Shown here one piece after another: positions 1-7,139 of a DNA stretch of 29,923 nucleotides. Below the pieces are notes generated by a model. That model was not told the DNA's origin, searched no databases, and saw only the letters and a list, made by a program, of their open reading frames with translations. This DNA is from CAZYBG01 sp964645155. GTDB lineage: Bacteria > Pseudomonadota > Alphaproteobacteria > Rhodobacterales > Rhodobacteraceae. Numbering within the stretch: position 1 is the stretch's first letter; each line of letters opens with the position of its first letter. The stretch is from the NCBI GenBank assembly GCA_964645155.1, contig CAZYBG010000034.1, forward strand, positions 1-29,923. The letters are read 5' to 3'. The translations under genes were made by a program, and so were the position numbers.

Positions 1-512
1 CGGCCGGGTCGTTCTGCGGCTCGAAGCTGCCCGACGCGCAGGCCGCCTACGAGACCGCGAATTCGCTCAACATGGGCCTGCTGTCGGGCGTCAACTTCAT
101 GCTGCATGCCTGCGGCTGGCTGGAGGGCGGGCTGGTCAGCAGCTACGAGAAGTTCGTGATGGATGCCGACCAGCTCGGCATCCTGCACCGTCTCGCCGCC
201 GGCATCGACATGAGCGCGAACGGCCAGGCGATGGACGCGATCCGCGAGGTCGGGCCGGGTGGCCACTATCTCGGCTGCGCCCATACCCAGGCGAACTTCA
301 AGGAAGCCTTCTGGCGCACCGATCTGCTCGACTACAAGCCCTTCGAGACCTGGGACGAGGAGGGCGCGCGCGACACGCAGGCGCTGGCCAGCGTGCGGGT
401 GGCGAAGCTGCTGCGCGACTACGAGGCGCCGGCGCTCGACCCCGCCGTGCGCGGGGCGCTGCACGACTTCGTGGCGCGCCGCAAGGCCGTGATGCCCGAC
501 GCCTTCGTCTGA
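1..512 (+). CDS. Trimethylamine methyltransferase (MttB) family protein, C-terminal part (5' end outside window)
   Basis: The reading frame is open from the left edge (first full codon at base 3) to TGA at 510-512, so only about the last 169 residues are seen. The segment with GSFCGSKLPD, then NSLNMGLLSGVNFMLHACGW, then SSYEKFVMDADQLGIL, and later GGHYLGCAHTQANFK, is characteristic of the MttB family (COG5598). Such proteins transfer a methyl group from a quaternary or tertiary amine to a corrinoid protein. Most Rhodobacterales members lack pyrrolysine and are thought to act on glycine-betaine-like substrates rather than trimethylamine, but the part that would show a pyrrolysine (in-frame TAG) is outside the window. 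No corrinoid protein gene is seen downstream; any partner must lie upstream. Confidence 0.88.
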   Translation, partial: AGSFCGSKLPDAQAAYETANSLNMGLLSGVNFMLHACGWLEGGLVSSYEKFVMDADQLGILHRLAAGIDMSANGQAMDAIREVGPGGHYLGCAHTQANFKEAFWRTDLLDYKPFETWDEEGARDTQALASVRVAKLLRDYEAPALDPAVRGALHDFVARRKAVMPDAFV

Positions 513-532
513 CGGCGGCGGGCACGGCGGCT

Positions 533-570
533 GGGGCAGGGGCAGGGGCTGGGGCTGGGGCAGGGGCGGG
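533..570 (+). repeat. GGGGCN hexanucleotide tandem run, possible G-quadruplex
   Basis: Six runs of four G start at 533, 539, 545, 551, 557 and 563, each separated by two bases (CA or CT, then CG and GGG). This gives a near-perfect six-fold tandem of GGGGCN. It lies 20 nt after the stop of the MttB-family gene and 6 nt before the end of the convergent DUF6477 gene. The G-rich strand is the mttB mRNA strand. Four or more G-runs with 2-nt loops meet the usual sequence rule for a stable G-quadruplex. A role in ending or protecting either transcript is inference. Confidence 0.75.
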
Positions 571-576
571 CGCGGG

Positions 577-864
577 TCACGCCGTCTCCTGCCGGCTGAT
601 CAGCCGCAACTCGGCCAGCATTGCGATCATCAGGTCCACGTGCCTGGCGACGCTGTAGGCGGCGCCGCCGTGCCGCCGTGCCGTCTCCATCGCTTCCTCC
701 GCGCCCACGAGTTGCGCGACCGCTTCGCGCGGGGACGGCGCCGCGCCCTTGAGAAGCCGGCGGAGGTCGCGGTTGCGGTCATAGTCCTGCACGCCGTGGC
801 GCGCGGCGCGGATCAGCAGGCTCGGTCGCTTGAGGCTGGCCACAAGGGCGGCAAGGTCGGTCAT
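577..864 (-). CDS. DUF6477 family protein
   Basis: A 95-residue protein beginning MTDLAALVASLKRPSLLIRA, with the central RAARHGVQDYDRNRDL block and a C-terminal YSVARHVDLMIAMLAELRL helix. This pattern matches DUF6477, a small family of unknown function largely confined to Rhodobacterales. An ATG further upstream (939) would add 25 unconserved residues. The start at 864 has a GGAG Shine-Dalgarno 8-9 nt upstream and begins where family similarity begins. It is divergent from the DUF6456 gene with about 210 bp between starts, an arrangement I recall as recurrent in the family. No signal peptide, membrane segment or catalytic motif is visible. Confidence 0.8.
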   Translation of the reverse strand: MTDLAALVASLKRPSLLIRAARHGVQDYDRNRDLRRLLKGAAPSPREAVAQLVGAEEAMETARRHGGAAYSVARHVDLMIAMLAELRLISRQETA

Positions 865-999
865 GGAATCGCTCCGGTCAAACATGGGTTGCCGCCCTAT
901 AGCGCAACCGATGCGTGTGTTGCCGGAGGGCCGTTTCACCGCGCGGTGGTTTCAGCAAAGTTTATTTCTTCGGCCGAATTGTCCCGGTCTGCGTCGCCG

Positions 1000-1015
1000 T
1001 TAATCGGCAGGTAAC
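1000..1015 (+). promoter_or_regulatory. CtrA-like box in the DUF6477/DUF6456 divergent spacer
   Basis: The bases read TTAATCGGCAGGTAAC. This is TTAA, seven bases, then GTAAC, one mismatch from the alphaproteobacterial CtrA consensus TTAA-N7-TTAA. It lies 60 bp upstream of the DUF6456 start in a locally AT-richer stretch (960-1015) of an otherwise very GC-rich sequence. A TTGTCC at 979-984 could be part of a promoter, but no good -10 box is obvious. A single near-match can arise by chance. Confidence 0.3.
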
Positions 1016-1075
1016 CCTTCAATCACAGGTTGTGGCGACGCAGTGGACTGGATTGGCGACAAGGGGACGGTAACG

Positions 1076-2224
1076 ATGCAGGGTGGTGTGGTTGGTCAGC
1101 GGTTCGCGGCGGCATTTCCGGGCTGGGTGCCCGAGGCGGTCCGACGCTACCTGCTGCACACCGAGACGGGGCTGTCGATCCGGGCGCTGGCCCGCGACGA
1201 CGGCTGCCATGCCTCGACAGTGCTGCGGCAGGTCCGCCGGCTCGAGGCGCGGCGCGAGGACCCGCTGGTCGACGAGGCGCTCCGGCGGCTCGTCGCGGCC
1301 GCCCACCCGGCATCGTCACCCGCCCTTACCCGCCCGCAACCCGAGGATCCCGACTGCATGACCGCGATGCCCCGCATCCCCGCGCCCGCAAGGGGCGCCC
1401 CCGACACTGCCACGATCGAGCGCGAGGCGCGGCGCATCCTGCGCCGGCTGTCCGAAACCGGCGCCGTCCTCGCCATCGCGCCGGCGCTTGACCGCGCCGC
1501 GGTGGTGCGCGAGCTGCCGGGGGGCGCCTCGACGCGCACGGCGGTCGTCGACCGCACGGTGGCGCAGGCCTTCGCGCTGAACGACTGGATCGCGCCGAAG
1601 TCGCTGTCCGACAAGGTCGCGGTCTACGAGATCACCGCCGCCGGCCGCGCCGCGCTGAAGCGCCTGCTGGCCGACGAGCCGGGCGAGGGCTTCGCCGAGG
1701 CGCCGGCGCGCTTCGCCGAGCAGCACCGCGTCTGGGGCGAGCGTGCGGTCGAGGAGGACGGCGTCGTGCGCAAGGTGCGCTACAACGCCTCGGAAAGCCC
1801 GCTGGGGCTGCTCGCCCGGCGCCGCGAGAAGGACGGCCAGCCGTTCCTCTCGCCCGAGCTGGTCTCGGCCGGCGAGCGGCTGCGCGAGGATTTCGAGCTC
1901 GCCCAGATGGGCCCGCGGGTGGCGCAGAACTGGGACCGGTTCCTGACCGCCGGCTCCGACCGGGGCCAGTTCGGCGGCGGGGAGGGGAAGGCGACGGGCC
2001 CCGACGCCGCGCGCCGGCGCGTCGCCTCGGCGCTCGCCGATCTCGGCCCGGGCCTCGGCGACATGGTGCTGCGGGTCTGCTGCTTTCTCGAAGGCCTCGA
2101 AGCCGCCGAGAAGCGGATGGGCTGGGCCGCACGCTCGGGCAAGATCGTGCTGCGCATCGCGCTGATGCGGCTCCGGCGGCACTACGACGAGGTCGAGGGG
2201 CGCTACGGCGCGCTGATCGGCTAG
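1076..2224 (+). CDS. DUF6456 domain-containing protein with N-terminal helix-turn-helix
   Basis: A 382-residue protein. Residues about 20-65 (LSIRALARDDGCHASTVLRQ and onward) look like a Trp-repressor/Fis-style helix-turn-helix, the central part is variable, and the last ~170 residues form the DUF6456 domain. Recognisable blocks are YNASESPLGLLARR, GERLREDFELAQMGPRVAQNW, then GLGDMVLRVCCFLEGLEAAE and GKIVLRIALMRLRRHY. The function of the family is unknown; a DNA-binding regulator is a reasonable guess. ATG 1076 was chosen over GTG 1043 (11 residues longer) because AAGGGGA lies 8-9 nt upstream of it. The stop codon overlaps that of the next, convergent gene in a shared CTAG. Confidence 0.8.
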   Translation: MQGGVVGQRFAAAFPGWVPEAVRRYLLHTETGLSIRALARDDGCHASTVLRQVRRLEARREDPLVDEALRRLVAAAHPASSPALTRPQPEDPDCMTAMPRIPAPARGAPDTATIEREARRILRRLSETGAVLAIAPALDRAAVVRELPGGASTRTAVVDRTVAQAFALNDWIAPKSLSDKVAVYEITAAGRAALKRLLADEPGEGFAEAPARFAEQHRVWGERAVEEDGVVRKVRYNASESPLGLLARRREKDGQPFLSPELVSAGERLREDFELAQMGPRVAQNWDRFLTAGSDRGQFGGGEGKATGPDAARRRVASALADLGPGLGDMVLRVCCFLEGLEAAEKRMGWAARSGKIVLRIALMRLRRHYDEVEGRYGALIG

Positions 2225-3414
2225 GGCGCGGCCCGGCCCCGCGCGATCAGGTCGAAGACCGGGTCGCGCGCGGTCTTCCGGTGCGCCGCGAGCGGGTCGG
2301 CGACGCTGCCGAACCATGTCGGGGCGTTGCTGACGAGGACGTTCGTCATCTCGACCCAGGGGTAGCGATCGGGCGAGAAGACCTCGGGATCGAGCCGGTA
2401 GCCCAGCACGTCGTTCGGATCGGTGATCGCGACGAGCTGCACCGGCTCGGCAGGCGCGGCGATCCTGGCGCTGCGGAGCGCGGCGGCCGGGGGCGTGCCC
2501 AGCAGGATGAGGACGTCCCCGAGCGCGCCCCCGAGCGCGCGATCGTCCGACCGGGCAAGGGCGCGGGCGCTGACGCCGGGGCCGACGTCGGGTTCGCTCG
2601 CCTGGTCGAGAAGCGGGAACTGGTTCGACGCCAGGAAGATCGACCGGACCGAGCCGAGGCTCCGGGCCAGGCGGCGCTGTCCCTCGCCATCGTCGAGACC
2701 GGTCAGCGCCTCGAACAGGATCGTCGAACCGAGGCTTTCCGGGACGAGGACGGTCGGGACGGGGTCAGCTTCCAGCCCCTGGCACCGATCGGCGACCCGC
2801 GGGTTGCCCGATCCCGTTTCATCGAACCTGCCGCCCAGCACGTCGCAGAGCGCGGCACGCATGTTGCGCCGGATCGGGTCGCCGTTCGGGCCGAGATAGA
2901 CGACGGCATCGATCAGGCAGCGGTTCATCAGCTCGGTCTTGAGCCCGGCGTTCAACGAAGCCCGCTCCGGCGCGTCCGGCGCCGTCGGTCCGCGGCGGGT
3001 GTTCTCGTAGGCGAGGTTCTCGCGGTAGCGGTCGACCTGCCGGCCCCAGGTCAGGAACGTGGCGGCGACGGTGCCCTGCGGCGACACGATGTCGACGTCG
3101 TGGCGCTGCACGGCGCCGGTGACGGGGTCCGCACCGGCCGGCCGGTAGGGGTTCCTCGCCAACGGCACGGACGCCGTGCCGCCCACGGCGCGCGCGACCT
3201 GGGCGGCGCGCTCGGCGACCCAGCCCTCCCGGTGCGAATCCGAGCACATCCCGTGGGTGAAGATCATCCGCACCCGTCGCGGGCCGCCGGGCTGGAACCT
3301 GTCGCCGAAGTAGTCGACAACGCCGCGGAGCGCGCGCGAAGGCTGCGCCTCCGGCGTCGCGTAGGGTGCCGAACAGCCGGCCAGCAGGGCAAGCGCCAGG
3401 GCAATCCGCTTCAC
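2221..3414 (-). CDS. Lipoprotein with alpha/beta-hydrolase-like serine motif, function unknown
   Basis: A 397-residue protein with a lipoprotein signal: VKRIALALALLAGC, lipobox LAGC with the acylated Cys at residue 14. The GTG start at 3414 places the signal exactly at the N-terminus; a longer frame upstream adds only low-complexity residues. Residues 50-56 (MIFTHGM) resemble the oxyanion HG segment after strand 3 of alpha/beta-hydrolases. PESLGST (Ser227) resembles a nucleophile elbow, and Asp332/Asp335 (TDPND) and His378 could complete a triad. The overall fold is inferred, not recognised from a named family. It lies downstream of katA on the same strand but past a strong hairpin, and has its own -35-like TTGACA, so it is probably transcribed separately. 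It could be an outer-membrane esterase. Confidence 0.7.
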   Translation of the reverse strand: MKRIALALALLAGCSAPYATPEAQPSRALRGVVDYFGDRFQPGGPRRVRMIFTHGMCSDSHREGWVAERAAQVARAVGGTASVPLARNPYRPAGADPVTGAVQRHDVDIVSPQGTVAATFLTWGRQVDRYRENLAYENTRRGPTAPDAPERASLNAGLKTELMNRCLIDAVVYLGPNGDPIRRNMRAALCDVLGGRFDETGSGNPRVADRCQGLEADPVPTVLVPESLGSTILFEALTGLDDGEGQRRLARSLGSVRSIFLASNQFPLLDQASEPDVGPGVSARALARSDDRALGGALGDVLILLGTPPAAALRSARIAAPAEPVQLVAITDPNDVLGYRLDPEVFSPDRYPWVEMTNVLVSNAPTWFGSVADPLAAHRKTARDPVFDLIARGRAAP

Positions 3415-3450
3415 GACGCCTCGTCCCCCGCACCGGCCCCGCAGGCCGCC

Positions 3451-3479
3451 ACGATCCGTGCGCCGCGACGGTTTGTCAA
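3451..3479 (-). promoter_or_regulatory. Candidate sigma70 promoter of the lipoprotein gene
   Basis: On the minus strand a perfect TTGACA (3479 to 3474) is followed after 17 nt by GATCGT (3456 to 3451), a weak -10. It lies 36-65 bp upstream of the GTG start and downstream of the katA hairpin, where a promoter for the lipoprotein gene would be expected. Confidence 0.4.
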
Positions 3480-3499
3480 ACCCGGCGACGGCAGCAGGA

Positions 3500-3525
3500 G
3501 GGCGCCCGGATCGCTCCGGGCGCCC
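3500..3525 (-). terminator. Strong hairpin downstream of katA
   Basis: Perfect 11-bp arms GGGCGCCCGGA (3500-3510) and TCCGGGCGCCC (3515-3525) enclose a 4-nt loop. The hairpin starts 24 nt after the katA stop codon on the minus strand. There is no U-tract, so it may act as a 3' mRNA stabiliser or a Rho-assisted end rather than a textbook intrinsic terminator. It separates katA from the lipoprotein gene. Confidence 0.65.
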
Positions 3526-3549
3526 CCCACCGATCGACACGGCCCGTCG

Positions 3550-5046
3550 TTACTCCGCGGCCTGCACCGGCGTCTCGTCGGTGACCGGGATCGCGTTCGC
3601 CGCCTTTGCCACCGCGTTGCGCACGCCCTTCGCGTAGTCGGGATGCACCCGCTCCAGCACCGCGTACCAGCGCTCCTTGACGGCATCCGAGCAGGGCGCC
3701 ATCGCGGCCGCCATGTTGTGGTGCAGCCGGTCGCGTTCGGCGTCGTCCATCACCTCGGCATAGAGCGCGCGGGGCTGCACGAAGTCGATGTCGGTCACCT
3801 CCTGCCGGTAGCGGAACGCCTCGGGGTCGATCCGGAGCGGCGGCTCCATCACCGAGGGGTCGGCCACCGGGCCGCCATACTGGTTCGGCTCGTAATAGGC
3901 GTCCGGGTTGCCGAAGTCGTTGGTGAAGAACCGCATCGCGCCGTCCTTGTGGTAGTGCTGCATGTTCGCCGCCGCCTTCGGCGCGTTGGCCGGCAGCGCC
4001 TCGTAATGCGTCCCCAGCCGGTAGCGGTGCGCGTCGGCGTAGGAGAATACCCGCGCCTGCAGCATCTTGTCGGGTGAGAAGCCGATCCCCGGGACCACGT
4101 TCGACGGGCTGTAGGCCGCGTTCTCGATGTACTGCCAGTAGTTCGGCGCGTTGCGGTTCATCTCGACCACGCCCACCTCGATCAGCGGGAAGTCCTTGTG
4201 CGGCCAGACCTTGGTGAGGTCGAACGGGTTGAACGGCGTCTTGCCGGCATCGGCCTCGGGCATGACCTGGAGGAACATCGTCCATTGCGGGAAGCGGCCC
4301 GCCTCGATCGCGTTCCAGAGGTCTTCCTGGTAGCTCTCGCGGGTCTTGCCGATCAGCCGCTCGGCCTCCTCGTTGGTATGGTGCTTGTGGCCCTGCCGGG
4401 TCTTGAAGTGGAACTTCACCCAGAACCGCTCGCCGTCGGCGTTCCACATCGAATAGGTGTGGCTGCCGTAGCCGTTCATGTGCATCGGGTTCACCGGGAT
4501 GCCGCGGTCCGACATCAGGATCGTGACCTGATGCACCGATTCGGGCTGCGCCGCCCAGAAGTCGAACATCGCTTCGGGGCTGCGCAGGTTCGTGGCGGGG
4601 TGGCGCTTCTGGGTGCGGATGAAATCGGGGAACTTGTAGGGGTCGCGGACGAAGAAGATGGGCGTGTTGTTGCCCACCATGTCCCAGTTGCCTTCCTCGG
4701 TGTAGAACTTCAGCGAGAAGCCCCGCACGTCGCGCTCGGCATCCGCCGCGCCAAGCTCGCCCGCCACGGTCGACCAGCGGCTAAGCACCTCGCAGGTGGT
4801 GCCGACCTGCTGGAAGAGCTTCGCGCGCGTATACTTCGTGATGTCATGCGTCACTGTGAAGGTGCCGAGCGCGCCCCAGCCCTTGGCGTGCACGACCCGC
4901 TCGGGGATCCGCTCGCGGTTCTGGTGGGCAAGCTTCTCCAGAAGCTGGTAGTCCTCGAGCAGCACCGGGCCGCGGGCCCCCGCGGTCTTCGTGGTGTCGT
5001 TGCTCGGCACCGGTGCGCCGGCCGTCGTCGTCAGACGCGTGGTCAT
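3550..5046 (-). CDS. katA: Monofunctional haem catalase (clade 3, small subunit)
   Basis: A 498-residue catalase that splits hydrogen peroxide to water and oxygen. The active-site signature ends at RERIPERVVHAKGWGA with the catalytic His53. Asn126 lies in MVGNNTPIFFVRD. The proximal haem-ligand signature RVFSYADAH gives Tyr336 as the axial ligand. The length is usual for small-subunit catalases and there is no signal peptide, so the enzyme is cytoplasmic. A GGGAG Shine-Dalgarno precedes ATG 5046. The gene is divergent from oxyR with 98 bp between starts, so peroxide-responsive control by OxyR is the natural expectation. The two inverted repeats in the spacer are candidate sites. Confidence 0.97.
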   Translation of the reverse strand: MTTRLTTTAGAPVPSNDTTKTAGARGPVLLEDYQLLEKLAHQNRERIPERVVHAKGWGALGTFTVTHDITKYTRAKLFQQVGTTCEVLSRWSTVAGELGAADAERDVRGFSLKFYTEEGNWDMVGNNTPIFFVRDPYKFPDFIRTQKRHPATNLRSPEAMFDFWAAQPESVHQVTILMSDRGIPVNPMHMNGYGSHTYSMWNADGERFWVKFHFKTRQGHKHHTNEEAERLIGKTRESYQEDLWNAIEAGRFPQWTMFLQVMPEADAGKTPFNPFDLTKVWPHKDFPLIEVGVVEMNRNAPNYWQYIENAAYSPSNVVPGIGFSPDKMLQARVFSYADAHRYRLGTHYEALPANAPKAAANMQHYHKDGAMRFFTNDFGNPDAYYEPNQYGGPVADPSVMEPPLRIDPEAFRYRQEVTDIDFVQPRALYAEVMDDAERDRLHHNMAAAMAPCSDAVKERWYAVLERVHPDYAKGVRNAVAKAANAIPVTDETPVQAAE

Positions 5047-5095
5047 CGTCGGATCTCCCTTGCTTGACGGATTTGGCGCCAGTATGCCGCAGATT

Positions 5096-5110
5096 TGTAA
5101 TAACTCTACA
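5096..5110. promoter_or_regulatory. Inverted repeat TGTA-N7-TACA, candidate OxyR site
   Basis: TGTA (5096-5099) and TACA (5107-5110) are separated by seven bases in the katA-oxyR spacer, about 50 bp upstream of the katA start. The 4-7-4 geometry matches the ATAG-N7-CTAT half of the known OxyR consensus, though the bases differ. It fits the T-N11-A pattern of LysR-type operators. Confidence 0.45.
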
Positions 5111-5131
5111 TCGGAATTCCTGCGGTTTGTG

Positions 5132-5146
5132 ATAAGCTTCGGTTAT
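5132..5146. promoter_or_regulatory. Inverted repeat ATAA-N7-TTAT overlapping the oxyR start, candidate OxyR autoregulatory site
   Basis: ATAA (5132-5135) and TTAT (5143-5146) are spaced by seven bases, closer to the OxyR consensus ATAG-N7-CTAT than the companion repeat 36 bp away. It overlaps the oxyR initiation codon, so binding here would be expected to repress oxyR while helping katA. Self-repression is typical of LysR-type regulators. Confidence 0.45.
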
Positions 5147-6119
5147 GGCCCTGTCGCTGCGCCAGCTCTCGTACTTCGTCGCGCTCGCCGAGGAGGCGAA
5201 CTTCGGCCGGGCGGCCGACCGGGTGCACATCTCGCAGCCCGCCCTCTCGATGCAGATCAGGGAGCTCGAGGCGGCGCTGGCGGTGGCGCTGGTCGAGCGG
5301 CGCCCGCGCGCGGTCCGGCTGACGCGCGCCGGGCGCGAGGTGCTGGGCCGGGCGCGGCGGATCCTGGCCGAGGTCGCCGAACTCGAGGCGGCGGCGCGGC
5401 GCCAGACGCTGTCCGGGCGGCTCAACATCGGCGTGATCCCGACCGTCGCGCCCTACCTGCTGCCGGTCGCGCTGACCCGGCTCCGCGCTGCCGACATCAG
5501 CCGCGACCTGCGGGTGCGCGAGGCGCAGACCGCGACGCTCCTTGCCGCGCTCGACGGCGGCACGCTCGACGCCGTGGTGGTCGCCGCGCCGGGCGCGCGT
5601 GCCGGCCTCGTTGCGCGGCCGCTGTTCGAGGACCGCTTCCTGCTCGCGGGCTCTCCCGGCCGGCTCGCGGCGCTTGCCGAAGGGGCCGAGGCGCTGCGCC
5701 CGCCCGCGCTCGACCCCGAGCAGCTCCTGCTCCTCGACGAGGGGCATTGCCTTGCCGACCAGGCGCTCGAGGTCTGCGCGCTCGACCGGCGGCAGACCCG
5801 CGTCGATCTCGGCGCCTCGTCGCTCTCGACGCTCTGCGGGCTGGTGGCCGAGGGTTTCGGGCTGACCTTCCTGCCGGAGATCGCGCTGCGCAGCGAAAGG
5901 GCCGCCGCCCCGGCGATGCGCCTCGCCCGCTTCGCCGCGCCCGAGCCGTCGCGGACCATCGCGCTCCTCCGCCGCGCGTCGAGCGACGATGACGGCTGGT
6001 TCACCGAGCTTGCTCTCGTGCTGGCGGGGGCGGGAGAGGAGCTCGTGGCCCATGCCCGGCGCACAACCCCGCCTGCCGCTGCGGCATCGCCTTTGGACAA
6101 CGCGGCCGGAAGCGCCTAA
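5145..6119 (+). CDS. oxyR: Hydrogen-peroxide-inducible regulator OxyR (LysR family)
   Basis: A 324-residue LysR-type regulator with the winged HTH at residues 1-60 (ANFGRAADRVHISQPALSMQ) and a periplasmic-binding-like sensor domain after about residue 90. The sensor carries DEGHCLADQALEVC, giving Cys202 and Cys211 nine residues apart, exactly as the redox pair Cys199/Cys208 of E. coli OxyR in GHCLRDQAMGFC. This identifies it as a true peroxide sensor, not just a LysR neighbour of a catalase. The C-terminus is extended by about 20 low-complexity residues. ATG 5145 has no clear Shine-Dalgarno, so translation may be weak. It probably activates the divergent katA. Confidence 0.95.
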   Translation: MALSLRQLSYFVALAEEANFGRAADRVHISQPALSMQIRELEAALAVALVERRPRAVRLTRAGREVLGRARRILAEVAELEAAARRQTLSGRLNIGVIPTVAPYLLPVALTRLRAADISRDLRVREAQTATLLAALDGGTLDAVVVAAPGARAGLVARPLFEDRFLLAGSPGRLAALAEGAEALRPPALDPEQLLLLDEGHCLADQALEVCALDRRQTRVDLGASSLSTLCGLVAEGFGLTFLPEIALRSERAAAPAMRLARFAAPEPSRTIALLRRASSDDDGWFTELALVLAGAGEELVAHARRTTPPAAAASPLDNAAGSA

Positions 6120-6150
6120 GTATCGACGAAGCGAAGCCGATGTGAGCCCC

Positions 6151-7119
6151 ATGACCCCGCGCGACACCCCCCGCGACCTCAAGACACCCGGCGAGCGCCA
6201 CCCCGAGAAGGCGCACCGCGCCGACAATGCCCAGCCGAAGAAGCCCGACTGGATCCGGGTCAGGGCGCCGACCTCGGCCGGCTACCGGCAGACGCGCGAC
6301 ATCATCCGCGAGAACCGCCTCGTCACCGTCTGCGAGGAGGCGGGCTGCCCGAATGTCGGCGAGTGCTGGAGCCAGGGCCACGCCACGATGATGATCATGG
6401 GCGAGATCTGCACCCGCGGCTGCACCTTCTGCAACGTGGCGACCGGCCGGCCGAAGGCGCTCGACGTGTTCGAGCCGGGGCGGGTGGCCCATGCCGTCGA
6501 GAAGCTGGGGCTGAACCACGTCGTGGTGACCAGCGTCGACCGCGACGACCTGGACGATGGCGGCGCCGATCACTTCGCCCAGACGATCCGCGCGATCCGC
6601 CACCGCGCGCCCGCGGCAACGATCGAGGTGCTGGTCCCGGACTTCCTGAAGTGCGGACCGCAAGCCCTTGAAACAGTTGTGGAAGCACGGCCTGACGTGT
6701 TCAACCACAACCTCGAGACGGTGCCCGGCCTCTACCCCGAGGTGCGGCCCGGCGCACGCTACTTCCATTCGCTGCGGCTGCTGCAGCGGGTGAAGGAGCT
6801 CGACGCCGCGATGTTCACCAAGTCGGGCATCATGGTGGGCCTCGGCGAGGATCGCCAGGCCGTCCTCCAGGTGATGGACGACATGCGCGCCGCGGATGTC
6901 GATTTCCTGACGGTCGGGCAGTACCTCCAGCCGACGCCGAAGCACCACCGGGTCGACCGCTTCGTCACCCCCGATGAGTTCGCGGCCTACGCAAAGGCGG
7001 CCTGGGGGAAGGGGTTCCTGATGGTCTCGGCCACACCGCTCACGCGGTCGTCCTACCACGCCGGCGAGGACTTCGCCCGGCTGCGGGCGGCGCGGCTGGA
7101 GCGGATGGGGCGCGCCTGA
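6151..7119 (+). CDS. lipA: Lipoyl synthase
   Basis: A 322-residue radical-SAM enzyme that inserts two sulfurs into protein-bound octanoate to form the lipoyl cofactor of 2-oxoacid dehydrogenases and the glycine cleavage system. The auxiliary cluster motif is Cys61, Cys66 and Cys72 (CEEAGCPNVGEC). The SAM cluster motif CTRGCTFC gives Cys87, Cys91 and Cys94. The C-terminal RSSY at 299-302 supplies the Ser ligand of the auxiliary cluster. ATG 6151 (MTPRDTPRDL) is chosen because upstream sequence in the frame lies inside oxyR. It starts 31 nt after oxyR on the same strand, so some read-through is likely. It is convergent with the porin-like gene. Confidence 0.97.
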   Translation: MTPRDTPRDLKTPGERHPEKAHRADNAQPKKPDWIRVRAPTSAGYRQTRDIIRENRLVTVCEEAGCPNVGECWSQGHATMMIMGEICTRGCTFCNVATGRPKALDVFEPGRVAHAVEKLGLNHVVVTSVDRDDLDDGGADHFAQTIRAIRHRAPAATIEVLVPDFLKCGPQALETVVEARPDVFNHNLETVPGLYPEVRPGARYFHSLRLLQRVKELDAAMFTKSGIMVGLGEDRQAVLQVMDDMRAADVDFLTVGQYLQPTPKHHRVDRFVTPDEFAAYAKAAWGKGFLMVSATPLTRSSYHAGEDFARLRAARLERMGRA

Positions 7120-7139
7120 CGCCGCGCCCCGGCCCGGAT

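Noticed and set aside
640..1014. Plus-strand frame opposite the DUF6477 gene
   Set aside because: No Shine-Dalgarno or family features, and it runs through the divergent regulatory spacer.
2281..4077. Long plus-strand frame (about 598 codons) opposite the lipoprotein and katA genes
   Set aside because: Low-complexity Arg/Val/His-rich translation, spans two opposite genes and the terminator hairpin, and has no family resemblance.
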